This document shows, piece after piece, positions 34,201-42,566 of a DNA stretch of 64,000 nt. The notes below the pieces were generated by a model. The model was not told the origin of the DNA, did not search any database, and saw only the letters and a program-made list of their open reading frames with translations. Each line of letters begins with the position of its first letter. Position 1 is the stretch's first letter. The DNA lies in assembly GCF_000002985.6 (NCBI RefSeq), contig NC_003282.8, forward strand, positions 1,364,001 through 1,428,000, in the 5' to 3' direction. Made by a program: the position numbers and the translations under genes. Source of the stretch: Caenorhabditis elegans. Its lineage: Eukaryota > Nematoda > Chromadorea > Rhabditida > Rhabditidae.

Positions 34201-35206
34201 ACGTTTCCTCATCGAAAAGCACACAAAATCATATGTCAAATGAGCACATAAATGTGGACGACTCGACGTCAGAGGACAATGACACGCACGTGACGTCACA
34301 GCAATCAAGTGTGAATATTGCTGCTGAAAGGTGTGTCATTATGGGGAAACACAGGAGGGGAAATTGGGAAAATCTGGAAAAATCCGGAAAAATTCGAAAA
34401 AACCCCGAATAAAATCCGGAAAAATCTGGAAATACCCCAAAAAAATCAAAACCCCCGAAAAATCTAATTTTTAAGCTCTTGCTCTAAGATTTTCTAGTCG
34501 TGGCCTAGGTTCCACACCTGGTGGCCTACTATTTGAAAACTAGTCTCCGCAACTGAAATTTTTGAATTTAATACATTATTAGCTCTGATATGCGTATAAT
34601 CATGACCAAATCATGACCAACTTCGCTCAAATATTAAAAAAAAAAGTTGGGTCTCACCGCGAAAACTACAGTACCCCTGGAGGTTTTCACTGCGAGACCC
34701 AAATTTTTCAAATTTGAGCAAAGTATGGCATGATTATACTTATTTTGAAGCTTATACCGTGCTGAATTCAAATTTATCATTTTTTCAAAATTTAGGCCAT
34801 CAGATAGAAAGTTAGGCCACGACCTAGAAGTGTGAAGTTTTTGGCAGGTTTTTGACGGTTTTATCGATTTTTTTATAATTTTTCTCACTTTTTCTTAAAA
34901 TTCATGTGGTTTTGTAGAAATGCAAAAAAGAAAAAGTGGAAACTGGAAAAAATTTTAAAATATTGATTTTTCAGATTTTCACGGATCCTGCAGCTTCTCC
35001 CCTGTCTCCGCTGGTTCGATCCTGCAACAATTGTGGAAATATTCTTTTCGGGCCTAATTGGCCCAATGTCTATTGAAACCATCATCCCATTTGTCCTGCA
35101 AATGAATTTGATGAGCTTTTTCGACCAAAAAATGGAGCTCGGCAGCGGCGGAGCATCGGATACTCTCTCAACATCTTCGCTGAGCGAGATGATGAATAAT
35201 CAGTGA
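22289..35206 (+). CDS. nhr-41: TR2/TR4-type nuclear hormone receptor
   Basis: Nuclear transcription factor that binds AGGTCA-type repeats. Coding exons 22289-22291 (ATG only), 23843-23960, 24014-24150, 24608-24703, 29881-30075, 30544-30655, 31403-31877, 32803-33080, 34129-34330 and 34975-35206. Phases close exactly: 1848 nt, 615 aa. The Pro/Gln-rich N-terminal part (1-150) resembles no domain. The two-zinc-finger DNA-binding domain is about 152-217: [19 protein letters not shown] box CEGCKG, second finger C-x5-C-x9-C-x2-C with CRSQKDC and [12 protein letters not shown]. The sequence after the DBD (ESVQAERRP) and the C-terminal [13 protein letters not shown] follow the vertebrate TR2/TR4 proteins, so subfamily 2C is secure. 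The ligand-binding domain (about 360-600) carries a long Ser/Thr/Asp/Glu-rich insert in exon 34129-34330 (SSSKST...DDSTSEDND). The start is uncertain: the frame is open upstream of 22289. Introns carry a tRNA-Glu gene, tRNA-like repeats and palindromic elements. The name nhr-41 is from memory of the C. elegans TR2/TR4 orthologue. Confidence 0.88.
22364..23116. mobile_element. nested foldback element in nhr-41 intron 1
   Basis: Outer inverted arms about 22371-22401 (GTACTTGTGTATTACATG) and 23080-23108 (CATGTAATACACAAGTAC). Inner long inverted arms start at about 22434 (AGCTGCGAATCTCCAAAACC) and end at 22940, centred near 22690. Probably a non-autonomous DNA transposon, or one foldback inside another. 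No coding capacity. Confidence 0.8.
23338..23413 (+). repeat. tRNA-like element 15
   Basis: A box GTGGCTCAGTCGG, B box GGGTTCTAGTCC. Flank ACCCCCATATTGCCC at 23301-23315. Confidence 0.75.
23570..23639 (-). repeat. tRNA-like element 16
   Basis: Minus A box GTGGCTCAGCTGG, B box GGGTTCGAGCCC. Inverted relative to element 15. Confidence 0.75.
24216..24287 (-). tRNA. tRNA-Glu (anticodon UUC)
   Basis: A 72-base gene on the minus strand with a perfect acceptor stem (TCCCATG/CATGGGA), discriminator A, A box TGGTCTAGTGG, anticodon stem CGTGG/CCACG around loop TTTTCAC (anticodon TTC), T arm CCCGG/CCGGG and B box GGTTCGATTCC. A T7 run at the 3' side (complement of 24204-24210) fits Pol III termination. 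It lies 66 bp after an nhr-41 exon, antisense inside that intron. Unlike the tRNA-like repeats, every arm pairs, so I take it as functional. Confidence 0.96.
24828..24899 (-). repeat. tRNA-like element 17
   Basis: Minus A box GTGGCGCAACTGG, B box GGGTTCGAGCCC. Flank TATGGGGGTCAAATTAACGG at 24938. Confidence 0.78.
25140..25290. other. GC-rich patch inside nhr-41 intron
   Basis: Includes GTCGCGAGCGCGCGCGCTCTC (palindromic GAGCGCGCGCGCTC) and GCTCCGCCCACTTTCC. Candidate intronic regulatory segment; no further support. Confidence 0.25.
25482..25556 (+). repeat. tRNA-like element 18
   Basis: A box GTGGCGCAACTGG, B box GGGTTCGACCCCC. The acceptor-like ends GGGTCGCAG / TTTGCCA do not pair. Confidence 0.78.
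26238..26311 (-). repeat. tRNA-like element 19
   Basis: Minus A box GTGGCTCAACTGG, B box GTGTTCGACACC. Confidence 0.75.
26596..26668 (+). repeat. tRNA-like element 20
   Basis: A box GTGGCTCAGGTGG, B box CGGTTCGAGTCC. Confidence 0.75.
26882..26954 (+). repeat. tRNA-like element 21
   Basis: A box GTGGCTCAACTGG, B box GGGTTCGATCCC. Confidence 0.78.
27100..27384 (+). promoter_or_regulatory. candidate internal promoter of nhr-41
   Basis: A less AT-rich segment with CTCTCTCGCGCCGGTGACC (27237-27255) upstream of a possible alternative first exon. Contains nuclear-receptor half-sites AGGTCA (27152-27157) and TGACCT (27250-27255). Confidence 0.35.
27385..27486 (+). CDS. possible alternative first coding exon of nhr-41
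   Basis: ATG at 27385 opens 34 codons ([20 protein letters not shown]...) ending in frame 0 at a donor (TTGGAG|GTAATT). The next nhr-41 exon (29881) also begins in frame 0, so joining gives an alternative N terminus and a 531-aa receptor with intact DBD and LBD. Coding-like composition contrasts with the AT-rich surroundings. No transcript evidence is available here. Confidence 0.5.
27633..27707 (+). repeat. tRNA-like element 22
   Basis: A box GTGGCTCATCTGG, B box GGGTTCGAGTCC. Flank ACCCCCATATTGACC at 27577-27591. Confidence 0.78.
28110..28183 (-). repeat. tRNA-like element 23
   Basis: Minus A box GTGGCTCAGTGG, B box GGGCTCGAGTCCC. Together with 28040-28110 it is duplicated at 28350-28446. 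Confidence 0.75.
28416..28446 (-). repeat. tRNA-like element 24 (truncated)
   Basis: Only the B-box half survives (minus AGGTTCGAGCCCC). Preceded on the plus strand by the same CAAAACAAACCAAATAAAAA as element 23. Confidence 0.7.
28540..28720. other. GC-rich patch inside nhr-41 intron
   Basis: CTCCCCACACTCCCCCACGG and CCCCCCGTGTCGCACACCGCG, with TTGACCTCTCAACC and AGAGGTCAACC, which hold nuclear-receptor half-sites. Possible enhancer or second internal promoter. Confidence 0.25.
28917..28986 (-). repeat. tRNA-like element 25
   Basis: Minus A box GTGGCTCAACTGG, B box GGGTTCGATTCCC with a well-paired T arm. Flank ATATGGGGGTCAAATTGACGG at 29021-29041. Confidence 0.78.
29550..29594 (+). repeat. 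tRNA-like element 26 (internal deletion)
   Basis: The A-box half (GTAGCTCAGATGG) is joined directly to the B-box half (TAGTTCGACCCCC); the middle of the element is missing. Confidence 0.65.
30269..30343 (+). repeat. tRNA-like element 27
   Basis: A box GTGGCTCAACTGG, B box GGGTTCGAGCCC. Flank GACCCCCATATCGACC at 30225-30240. Lies between the two DBD exons of nhr-41. Confidence 0.78.
30820..30993. repeat. palindromic element P2
   Basis: Outer arms AGCTTTCAATTAAATATAAT / GTTTATACTCAAATGAAAGC. Inner GGGTCCCGCCACGAAAATCT / GATTTCGTGGTGTGACCC. Full copy. Confidence 0.8.
31111..31280. repeat. palindromic element P3
   Basis: Full copy, with inner left arm shortened (TTCGCCACGAAAACCTCG) against TTTTCGTGGTGGGACCC. 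Confidence 0.75.
32051..32220. repeat. palindromic element P4
   Basis: Full copy: GAGCTTCAATTTAAGTATAA ... GGGTCCCACCACGAAACC ... TTTTCGTGGCGGGACCC ... ATTATACTTATTTTAAAGCTC. Confidence 0.82.
32487..32656. repeat. palindromic element P5
   Basis: Full copy closely matching P4; intervening GGTACTGTAGTTTTCGTGG. Confidence 0.82.
33275..33388. repeat. palindromic element P6 (left outer arm missing)
   Basis: Inner arms and right outer arm only. Confidence 0.7.
33505..33680. repeat. palindromic element P7
   Basis: Full but diverged copy (ACTAAAATTAAAGTATACTC left outer arm). Confidence 0.72.
33832..34003. repeat. palindromic element P8
   Basis: Full copy, 125 bp before the nhr-41 exon at 34129. 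Confidence 0.8.
34580..34766. repeat. palindromic element P9
   Basis: Full copy with GGGTCTCACCGCGAAAACTA / TTTTCACTGCGAGACCC inner arms, in the last nhr-41 intron. Confidence 0.8.
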
Positions 35207-35550
35207 TCTTTTTTTTCAACTTTCAGTATTATTGTGTAGTATTTTTTTTACTATTATTGAGTTTTTGAAAAAAAATTTCGAAAAAAAAAATTTTTTTTTC
35301 GAATTTTTTTTTCCAAAAATTATTTTCCCACCCAATCTTCCACATTTTCCCCGTTTTCAATAATGTCACAATTCCCAGTTTGAATACCTCTTTTTGGTCT
35401 ATTTTCAGCCCCAGTGTACATAACCCCACCCACACACAAAAAAACTCATTTTCAGTGCTTTCAGTCCCGGAAAAAATTTTGGGATTTTCGCGGATTTTGG
35501 TTTAAAATTTTTATTTTTTATTTTAAAACTTTAAGTTTGTAAAATTTGAA
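35207..35550. other. 3' flank of nhr-41
   Basis: Stop codon at 35204-35206; AT-rich 3' sequence follows. No canonical AATAAA is seen close by. Confidence 0.45.
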
Positions 35551-35714
35551 TTCAGTTCGCTGTTAGCTTCAATTTAAGTATAATCACGGGAAGGTTTCAT
35601 CAATGTTGGGTCCCGGTGCGAAATTCTCGGGTTACTGTAGGTTTTCGTGGTGGGACCCAAAGTGATGGGAACCTAGTCATGTTTATACTTAAATGAAAGG
35701 TCTCGATAAGCTAA
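35551..35714. repeat. palindromic element P10
   Basis: Full copy (GGGTCCCGGTGCGAAATTCT inner arm variant shared with P12). Confidence 0.8.
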
Positions 35715-35811
35715 ACTCAAATTTTTAAATGAAAATCTGAGAAATGTCTGCAATTTTCGCTTCGAGACCCATTTTCTGAAATTTTTCATTAATTTTTAAA
35801 ATATTTTAATT

Positions 35812-35994
35812 CAGCTCACCTAGAGATTTTATTCAAGTATAGTCATGCCAAACTTTCAATTTTTTTTGAAATTTTTGAGAATGCTGTGTCTCGCCACGAA
35901 AGTCAGAGCTACAGTACTCTATCGTGGTGAGACCCAAAAATGTTCAAACTATCCGGAACCTAGTCATGATTATACTTATTTTCAAGCTCTTAAT
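35812..35994. repeat. palindromic element P11
   Basis: Full, diverged copy. Confidence 0.72.
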
Positions 35995-36591
35995 CTCAAA
36001 AATTCAAATTTTAAACTAATAATCCAAGAAACCCAATACTTTTTCCAAAATCTCCATAAATTTCCTTTCCAATCAACCATCCGGTTCGTAATAAGACCCC
36101 AATCCGTTTTCTTCCTAATAACTACAGTATCCTTGCCCCGCCTCTTTTATTTTATCGATTTTTTTGTTCCATTTGGGCTTTATTTTCAAAGCTTTATAGG
36201 CTTTTCTCCCCCTCAACTCCATTAGCAAATCGGTTAGGTAGCCCCGCCCACTTTTTATTGATTTTTTTCGGAAATAATACTTTAAGCAATATTTATGTGC
36301 ATTTTAGAAGGTTTTTTTTCTATTTTTTTTTTAATTTTTAATTTTTTTTCCGCTTTAGTCATATTTATATATTGTACCCCTCCCAAGCACCCATCACCTT
36401 GTCACCTCCAATTGGTTTTATCGCTAGATCCCTCAAATTATGATAATTAAACACATTTGAATGAAAAAATCAATCAATAAATGATTGGAATTTAAACATT
36501 TTTTAAAGGAAATTTTTTTGAAAATTTTTTGAAAATTTTTTTTCGACCATTTTGAATTTTTTTTTTTAAATTTGAATTTACAAAATTTGAG

Positions 36592-36758
36592 TTCAGTACG
36601 CTGAGAGCTTCAATTTAAGTATAATCACGGATAGGTTTCCTCAATTTTGTGTCCCGGCGCGAAATTCTCGGGTTACTGTAGGTTTTCGTGGCGAGACCCA
36701 AAGTGATGGGAACCTAGTCATGTTTATACTTAAATGAAAGCTTTTCATAGGCTTAACT
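36592..36758. repeat. palindromic element P12
   Basis: Near copy of P10: same order and nearly the same flanks (AGCTTCAATTTAAGTATAAT, GGAACCTAGTCATGTTTATA), consistent with local duplication. Confidence 0.8.
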
Positions 36759-36759
36759 C

Positions 36760-37969
36760 GAATTTTTATATGAAAATCTAAAAATGTCTGCAATTTTCGC
36801 TTCGGGGCCATTTTTTGAAATTTTCCATTATTTTTTTTATTTTTTGAATTCAGATCGCTTATAAATTATCGATTTTTTGAAGAAAAAACATTGGAATGTT
36901 TTAAAATTTAAAAAAAAAGGAATTTTTAAAATTTTGCAATTAATCAATTTTTATACATGATTATGAAACTGTAGAAAAGAACTATTTTAAAAAAACGGTG
37001 TTTGAATCCTCAAAGATAACACTGTTTTACTAGTATTTATAAAAACATTTAAAAATCAGATTTTTTTTTTCAAATTTCCCTTATAAAAACTCATTTCCTC
37101 TCTAGAACAAGTCCTGTAAAGACGGAAGCTTCAAAACTGAAAGTTCTCACAGAAAAATAACTAGTTTTGCATTACAGCGAACATAAATGGAACAACTTGA
37201 ACGTAATACATTTTCTGTTACACTATAATAAACAATGTTTCTTAACACAAAAATTTTGGAACGGACGTTTTTTTTAGCGTTTTTTAAACCTATTTTTCGA
37301 TTTAGTGTTTTTTGTTCAATTATTCAATTATTTTTATTTATTTAAAGTATTTAATTGGTGAATTTGAACACTACTCTAATAACCCATATCCTTTTTTTGT
37401 CAGAAATTATATTTTTTTAAAGAAAATCCATATTTAATCATAATAATTCCAAAAAAGCAGACATTTAAATTTCAGGTGGTATCTGGTTATAGTTTGGCAA
37501 AACAGGTATAATTTACTTCAAAGAAAGTTTGATGATTCGATAATTTGGCAGCAATTTTGAAAAAAAAGCTTTCATGAGCAAGAGTGAATTTTCTTCTGCA
37601 GTATTATTTTTATTTTCGATAATTTGAAATTTTCCACAGAAATTTGAATTGCCGCCAAAAAATTCAAGAAACTCTCATAACTCTATGAAAACCAGTATTG
37701 CTAAAAGTCGTAAAACTTCCTAGTGAGATCATTATCTTCATCATGAAAGAGAGAGAGAGTGACACAAAGTGAGGTAGTTGTCTCTGAATCGATCAATACC
37801 CTTTCCATGTGTATTTGGTTCAATTCGAATTATATATCCATCGGTTACACACACTATTTTTGTTTTCCCTCCCTTTTTAGTGTAGTATAGTTGTTTTAGA
37901 GTATTTCTTAACTTGTTATTCCGACTGTGAGAAAAATAAATACATTATTGTATTATTTAAATTTAAATA
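36760..37969. other. AT-rich intergenic
   Basis: Nothing recognised apart from a GAGAGAGAGAG patch at 37747-37759. Confidence 0.4.
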
Positions 37970-38883
37970 TTAGGTCTCCAAATAAGTTCCGGGTCAAAAA
38001 TCATAACTTTTTTTGCCTTTTATAGATTTTTTTTGAAACTTTGGGAATTTATGTTATCAACTATGACCTTTCATTTTGAAATGGTCACAAAATTTTTTGA
38101 CCACCCGGAGTGCCCTAACTCGGAGCCATTTTTTTCAGGCATTTTTCTGATTTCGCTTCTTTTCAGCTTTGAACTAAGGTTTGTGTGCGGATTTTACTTT
38201 GTTTAGAATACATCGTAAGAAATCAACAAAAGTTTGGAAAAAAATCCGTCCAAAAAATTGTTTTTTGGTGTGTCGTCAAAAAACTTCAAAAAAATGTTTT
38301 TTCGAAAGTTTTTGATTTTTAGTATAAAAATGATGTAATCATGTGTAAACTATTTTTAAACACAAAACATTTGAGTTTGAAATTTGGATCTCGAGAAATA
38401 CTCAAAAAACTCAAAAATTCTTCGAAAAAATTATGTTTTCTATTATCATTTGAGTGTGACGAACTTAGTTAAAATGTTTTGTATTTGTAAAAATAGTTCA
38501 CACATGACTACATCATTTTTGTATGAAAAATCAAGAATTTTCGAAAAAAAAATTTTTGAAAAAAAATAAAAAATTTTTTGACCACCGACCAAAAAAATTT
38601 TTGGACGGATTTTTTTCCAAACTTTTTTTGTTTTCTTACACTGTATTCTAAACAAAGCAAAGTCCGCACATAAACCTCAATTCAAAGCTACAAAGAAGCG
38701 AGATCAGAAAAATGCTTGAAAAAATTGGCTTCGAGTTAGGGCACTCCGAGTGGCCAAAAAATTTTGTGACCATATCAAAATGAAAGATCATAGTTGATAA
38801 CATAAATTCCCACAGTTTCAAAGAAATCGATAAAAGGCGAAAGAAGTTATGATTTTTGACCCGGAACTTATTTGGAGACCAAA
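37970..38883. mobile_element. 914-bp mariner-type foldback element
   Basis: Arms of about 300 bp: left TTAGGTCTCCAAATAAGTTC, right ending GAACTTATTTGGAGACCAAA. TA dinucleotides flank both ends (37968-37969 and 38884-38885), as expected for the Tc1/mariner superfamily. The arms share long blocks (GTGACCAT, GGGCACTCC, TCCGTCCAAAA and complements). The centre holds no transposase frame, so it is non-autonomous. Confidence 0.85.
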
Positions 38884-38960
38884 TAACTAGGTTAAAGGTG
38901 GTGTAGTCGATTTTTTTAATTGCTTTATTAGACTCAAAATCGACTGACAACACCGAATTT

Positions 38961-39156
38961 GGGTTTCGTTCCCCCCAAAATGATTTCCATATTTTCTAAT
39001 TGAGACGTGAACTTTTTTTCATTCTCAGGCTTAGGGAAATGATTTTCTAAGCCTTAGAAAAATGAAAACAGTATTAAAATGAACATTCACGTGTGGATTA
39101 AAATTAAAAAGGTAGTGTTGAATAATTAAAAATCATTTTGGGGGGAACGAAACCCA
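38961..39156. mobile_element. short foldback element
   Basis: Arms GGGTTTCGTTCCCCCCAAAA (38961) and TTTTGGGGGGAACGAAACCC (to 39155). An inner hairpin TTAGGGAAATGATTTTCTAA lies near 39032. No coding capacity. Confidence 0.82.
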
Positions 39157-39159
39157 TAA

Positions 39160-40330
39160 GTACCCGAATTTCATAATGGAATTTCTTGAAAATTTCTCAA
39201 AAAAAGTTATGACGGCGAAGTTATGATGACCGAAAATTAGTTGAAATTTGACCAACTTGTCAAGCGGCTGGAAACTTCTTTTTTTTTTTGAAATCACCAT
39301 AGAATTTTGAGTATAAAATGTAATTATCTTGCGTTTTCAACTCGATTTAGGTAAGTGTTCAATGGACGAAGAGATAACAAAAAAAAGAAATCACCATCAA
39401 AAATATGTTATATGTTGTAAATATACCCTTTGTAAAATTCTGTAAATAATGTAAATTCTGTCGGACGAATTAGTAATTTCCAATTAAACATTCAAAAGTA
39501 CATTTCTGCACAGCAAAATTACCTACATCCCCCACCAACTAATCACCCCCGTCTTCCGCATTCCGTCGCCTGACCTGATTCCTCTACTCCGCTGCTGCTC
39601 CGTAGAAACTTTTTGTTTGTGCTCCGGTCGTTATCGACTCATGCACTCGCGCCAATCCGTTTTCGGTCTCTCTTCTTTTCAACACCACCCAAAATGACAA
39701 CAGAGACGTTCGTTTTGATATGTTGCTATATTGATGGCCGAACTTTCTCGTTAGATTTTTTCAAACTTTTATTATGAATCAAAAACTATGAATTAATGAA
39801 TATATACAGCTTCATAAATTATTTAAAGCAACTCAATTCAATATGGCATATTTCCAATACAATTACTTCATGACCCTTTCATTGTCCCTTTTCATGAAAA
39901 ATTTCTTGGTAATGAAATAAGTGTTACCTATAACAACAACTATATTGGTAAACATGATTTTAAAATTAAAACCTTTTTTCAAATATGCTACTTTATTTTA
40001 ACTTTTTTCCTTCATTATACTAATATTCACGACTGGCAGAGTAAATAGAAAAAAGTTGATGCGTAATTTTTTCGGCATACAAAAAACCTGATGGGAGATT
40101 AATCATCAGTTCATTTTCACCACGTGACTCTATAATTTATGAGTTAGTTTGTTATGTTAAAATTGCAAAACACAGACTTTTTATCACTTCTGATAGATGT
40201 TATTTTGTTGATAAGAAACATATGATCTTGGAATTTGGAAATATTATTTTGGTTTTTTTTTTCGAGAATTAATTTAGATTTTTTTATACTGAACTGTTTT
40301 TTTATTATTTTTATTTATAATGAAATACTT
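39160..40330. other. intergenic with a GC-richer island (39535-39720)
   Basis: 39535-39720 contains CCCCCGTCTTCCGCATTCCG and CTCGCGCCAATCCGTTTTCG and is clearly less AT-rich than its surroundings. It could be a promoter or small RNA locus. The rest is AT-rich and featureless. Confidence 0.3.
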
Positions 40331-40333
40331 GTT

Positions 40334-40423
40334 CCGGGTTCTACCGCGAGCTTTCGCGACAGGACCCAGATTCAAGAAAATCTGGTCATGATTATACTTG
40401 AATTGAAGCTCTAGTCCAGCTAA
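40334..40423. repeat. palindromic element P13 (partial)
   Basis: Left outer arm missing. Confidence 0.65.
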
Positions 40424-40560
40424 ATTTAAGTAATATAGTCTTGAGCTTGTTAAATTTAAAAATTTCGTAAACCTTCAAACTTTTAGGTCTTGAAACGGAA
40501 AATATGACTATTTTTGAAGTTTGTCAAGCTTTCAACATTCTGAATGGAAATCCAATTTCT

Positions 40561-40753
40561 GCTCAATGAGAGCTTCAATTTGCGTATAATCATGACGCAG
40601 TTTGTTCAAGTTCAAAAAAAGTTGGGTCCCGCCACGAAAACCTACGGGGTTACTGTAGCTTTCGCGGCGGGACCAAATTTTTATAATTTTTTTGAAAATG
40701 AACGGAGCCTGGTCATGATTATACTTAAATGAAAGCTCTCAATAAGCTAAATT
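40561..40753. repeat. palindromic element P14
   Basis: Full copy with GGGTCCCGCCACGAAAACCT / GCTTTCGCGGCGGGACC inner arms. Confidence 0.82.
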
Positions 40754-40783
40754 TAAAAACCATAATAAACTAATTGAAAACTG

Positions 40784-40890
40784 GGTCCTACCGCGAAAAA
40801 CCTTGGGGGTTACTGTAGTTTTCGCGTCGGGACCCAAAGTGACGGGAGCCTAGTCATGATTATACTTATTTTGAAGCTCTCGATGAGGAG
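40784..40890. repeat. palindromic element P15 (partial)
   Basis: Left outer arm missing; 30 bp after P14. Confidence 0.7.
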
Positions 40891-41363
40891 AACTTAAAAA
40901 TCATAATTTTGAGCCTATCTTACCCGACTTGCTCGAAAAATTCCGAGTTTTTGGGTCCCAAAGCGAAAAACCAAAAAGTACTCAATTTTTCCCCAGTAAA
41001 ACCGTATTCTAACCGCATTTTCTCTAGTTTCTTCGACCAAACTTTAATTGAATCTTATCACAAAAATCTCTTTTCGATCACCATTTCCCAAATGTACGTG
41101 CAATAAAAACGGAATCACGTCACCTGGTGGCCCCGTTGGCTTCTGAACCGACTGATTGTTGATCGTTCGACGAAGAAACTGTAGGAGGCGGGGTTTGGCA
41201 TGTTTCTGGTCAAAAAGACGCTGAATTTCAAGGTCAGACACAGTTTTTGTCTTGAAAACTGTGAAAAAATGAGAAAAAACCCAAAAAGTAGACCTAAAAT
41301 TTGGTTCTTGCTAATTTTCCAGTCGAGACCCAACAATTTTAAATTTTCTTTGAAATTTTAAGA

Positions 41364-41537
41364 CTTAGCGTACCGAGACCTTTAATTTAAGTATAATGCT
41401 ATATTTTGTTGAAGTTTGAAAAAAGTTGGGTCTCGCAACGAAAACCTAAAGTAACCCGGGCATTTCGCGGTGGGACCCAATGTTAAAGGAACCTGGGCAT
41501 GATTATACTTAAATCGAAGGTCTCGGTGAGCTGAATT
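41364..41537. repeat. palindromic element P16
   Basis: Full copy. Its right half (CCAATGTTAAAGGAACCTGG to GAGCTGAAT) is almost identical to that of P17. Confidence 0.8.
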
Positions 41538-41631
41538 TGAAGAAATAAATAAATAAAAAATCGAAAACGGCCTGAGAAAAAATTTGAAATTTTTTTTAAA
41601 ATTTTCTTTTCTAATTTTTATTGGCAAAAAT

Positions 41632-41808
41632 CAGCATGTTGAGACCTTTCATTTAAGTATAATCATGACCTACTATGCTCAAATTGAAAAAAATTGGGTC
41701 CCGCCACGAAAATCTACAGTAACCCAGGGGTTTTCGCGGCGGGACCCAATGTTAAAGGAACCTGGGCATGATTATACTTAAATTGAAGGTCTCGGTGAGC
41801 TGAATCTG
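41632..41808. repeat. palindromic element P17
   Basis: Full copy; recent relative of P16. Confidence 0.82.
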
Positions 41809-42247
41809 AAAATTTTGTTTTAAAAAATTTAGAAAGGCTTCGTGGAACTTTTTGAAAAAAACTCGAAATAATTTTTTTTCAAAAAATTTTTTTGTTGACA
41901 TTTTTTGGCACGCTGCCAACAAATCAAGTTTTTGCCAGTCTCTGTAACATTATGGGTTCACACCGGCCTTATCAAGGCCTTATCACACAACGCCTTTATA
42001 TCATTTCCGACCAAATTTTGTCGTCACTTGTTCAAAGATTTCTCTGATTTTTCCCATTTCTCTGAGTAATTGTATAGCAAAAAATGCCTAGATGGGTTGT
42101 CTTTTATTTTGAATTGAAAATAATTTATTCTTGAAATAAAAACCGTTTTCAAAAAAAAAACTTTTTTTCAGACATTTTTTTTCATAAAATTTTCCCCATA
42201 ATTTGTAATTCTAACTATAAGAATTTTGATTCAAAACTTGAAAATTT

Positions 42248-42435
42248 AGCTTTAGATTGTTTATAGCTTTCATTTAAGTATAATCATGACCTACTTTCCT
42301 TGAAATTGGAAAAAAATTGGGTCCCACCACGAGGGGTACTGTAGGGTAATGTTTTCGTGGCGGGACCTAAAAACTTCCAAATTGGAGCAAACTGGATCAT
42401 GATTATACTTAAATTAATGCTCTTGATGAGCTGAA
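42248..42435. repeat. palindromic element P18
   Basis: Full copy, 130 bp upstream of the saposin-like gene. An insertion GGGTAATGTT interrupts the inner right arm. Confidence 0.8.
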
Positions 42436-42566
42436 ATCGAAATTTTTGCTCATTTTCTTTTATTTAAAAAAAATACGCATTTTTGTGTCTCAAAACACTA
42501 TTTTTCCTAAATTTTCGCCCTAAAATCACCGTTCTTTCCAGATTTTTCACCTCGAAAAAACATTGA

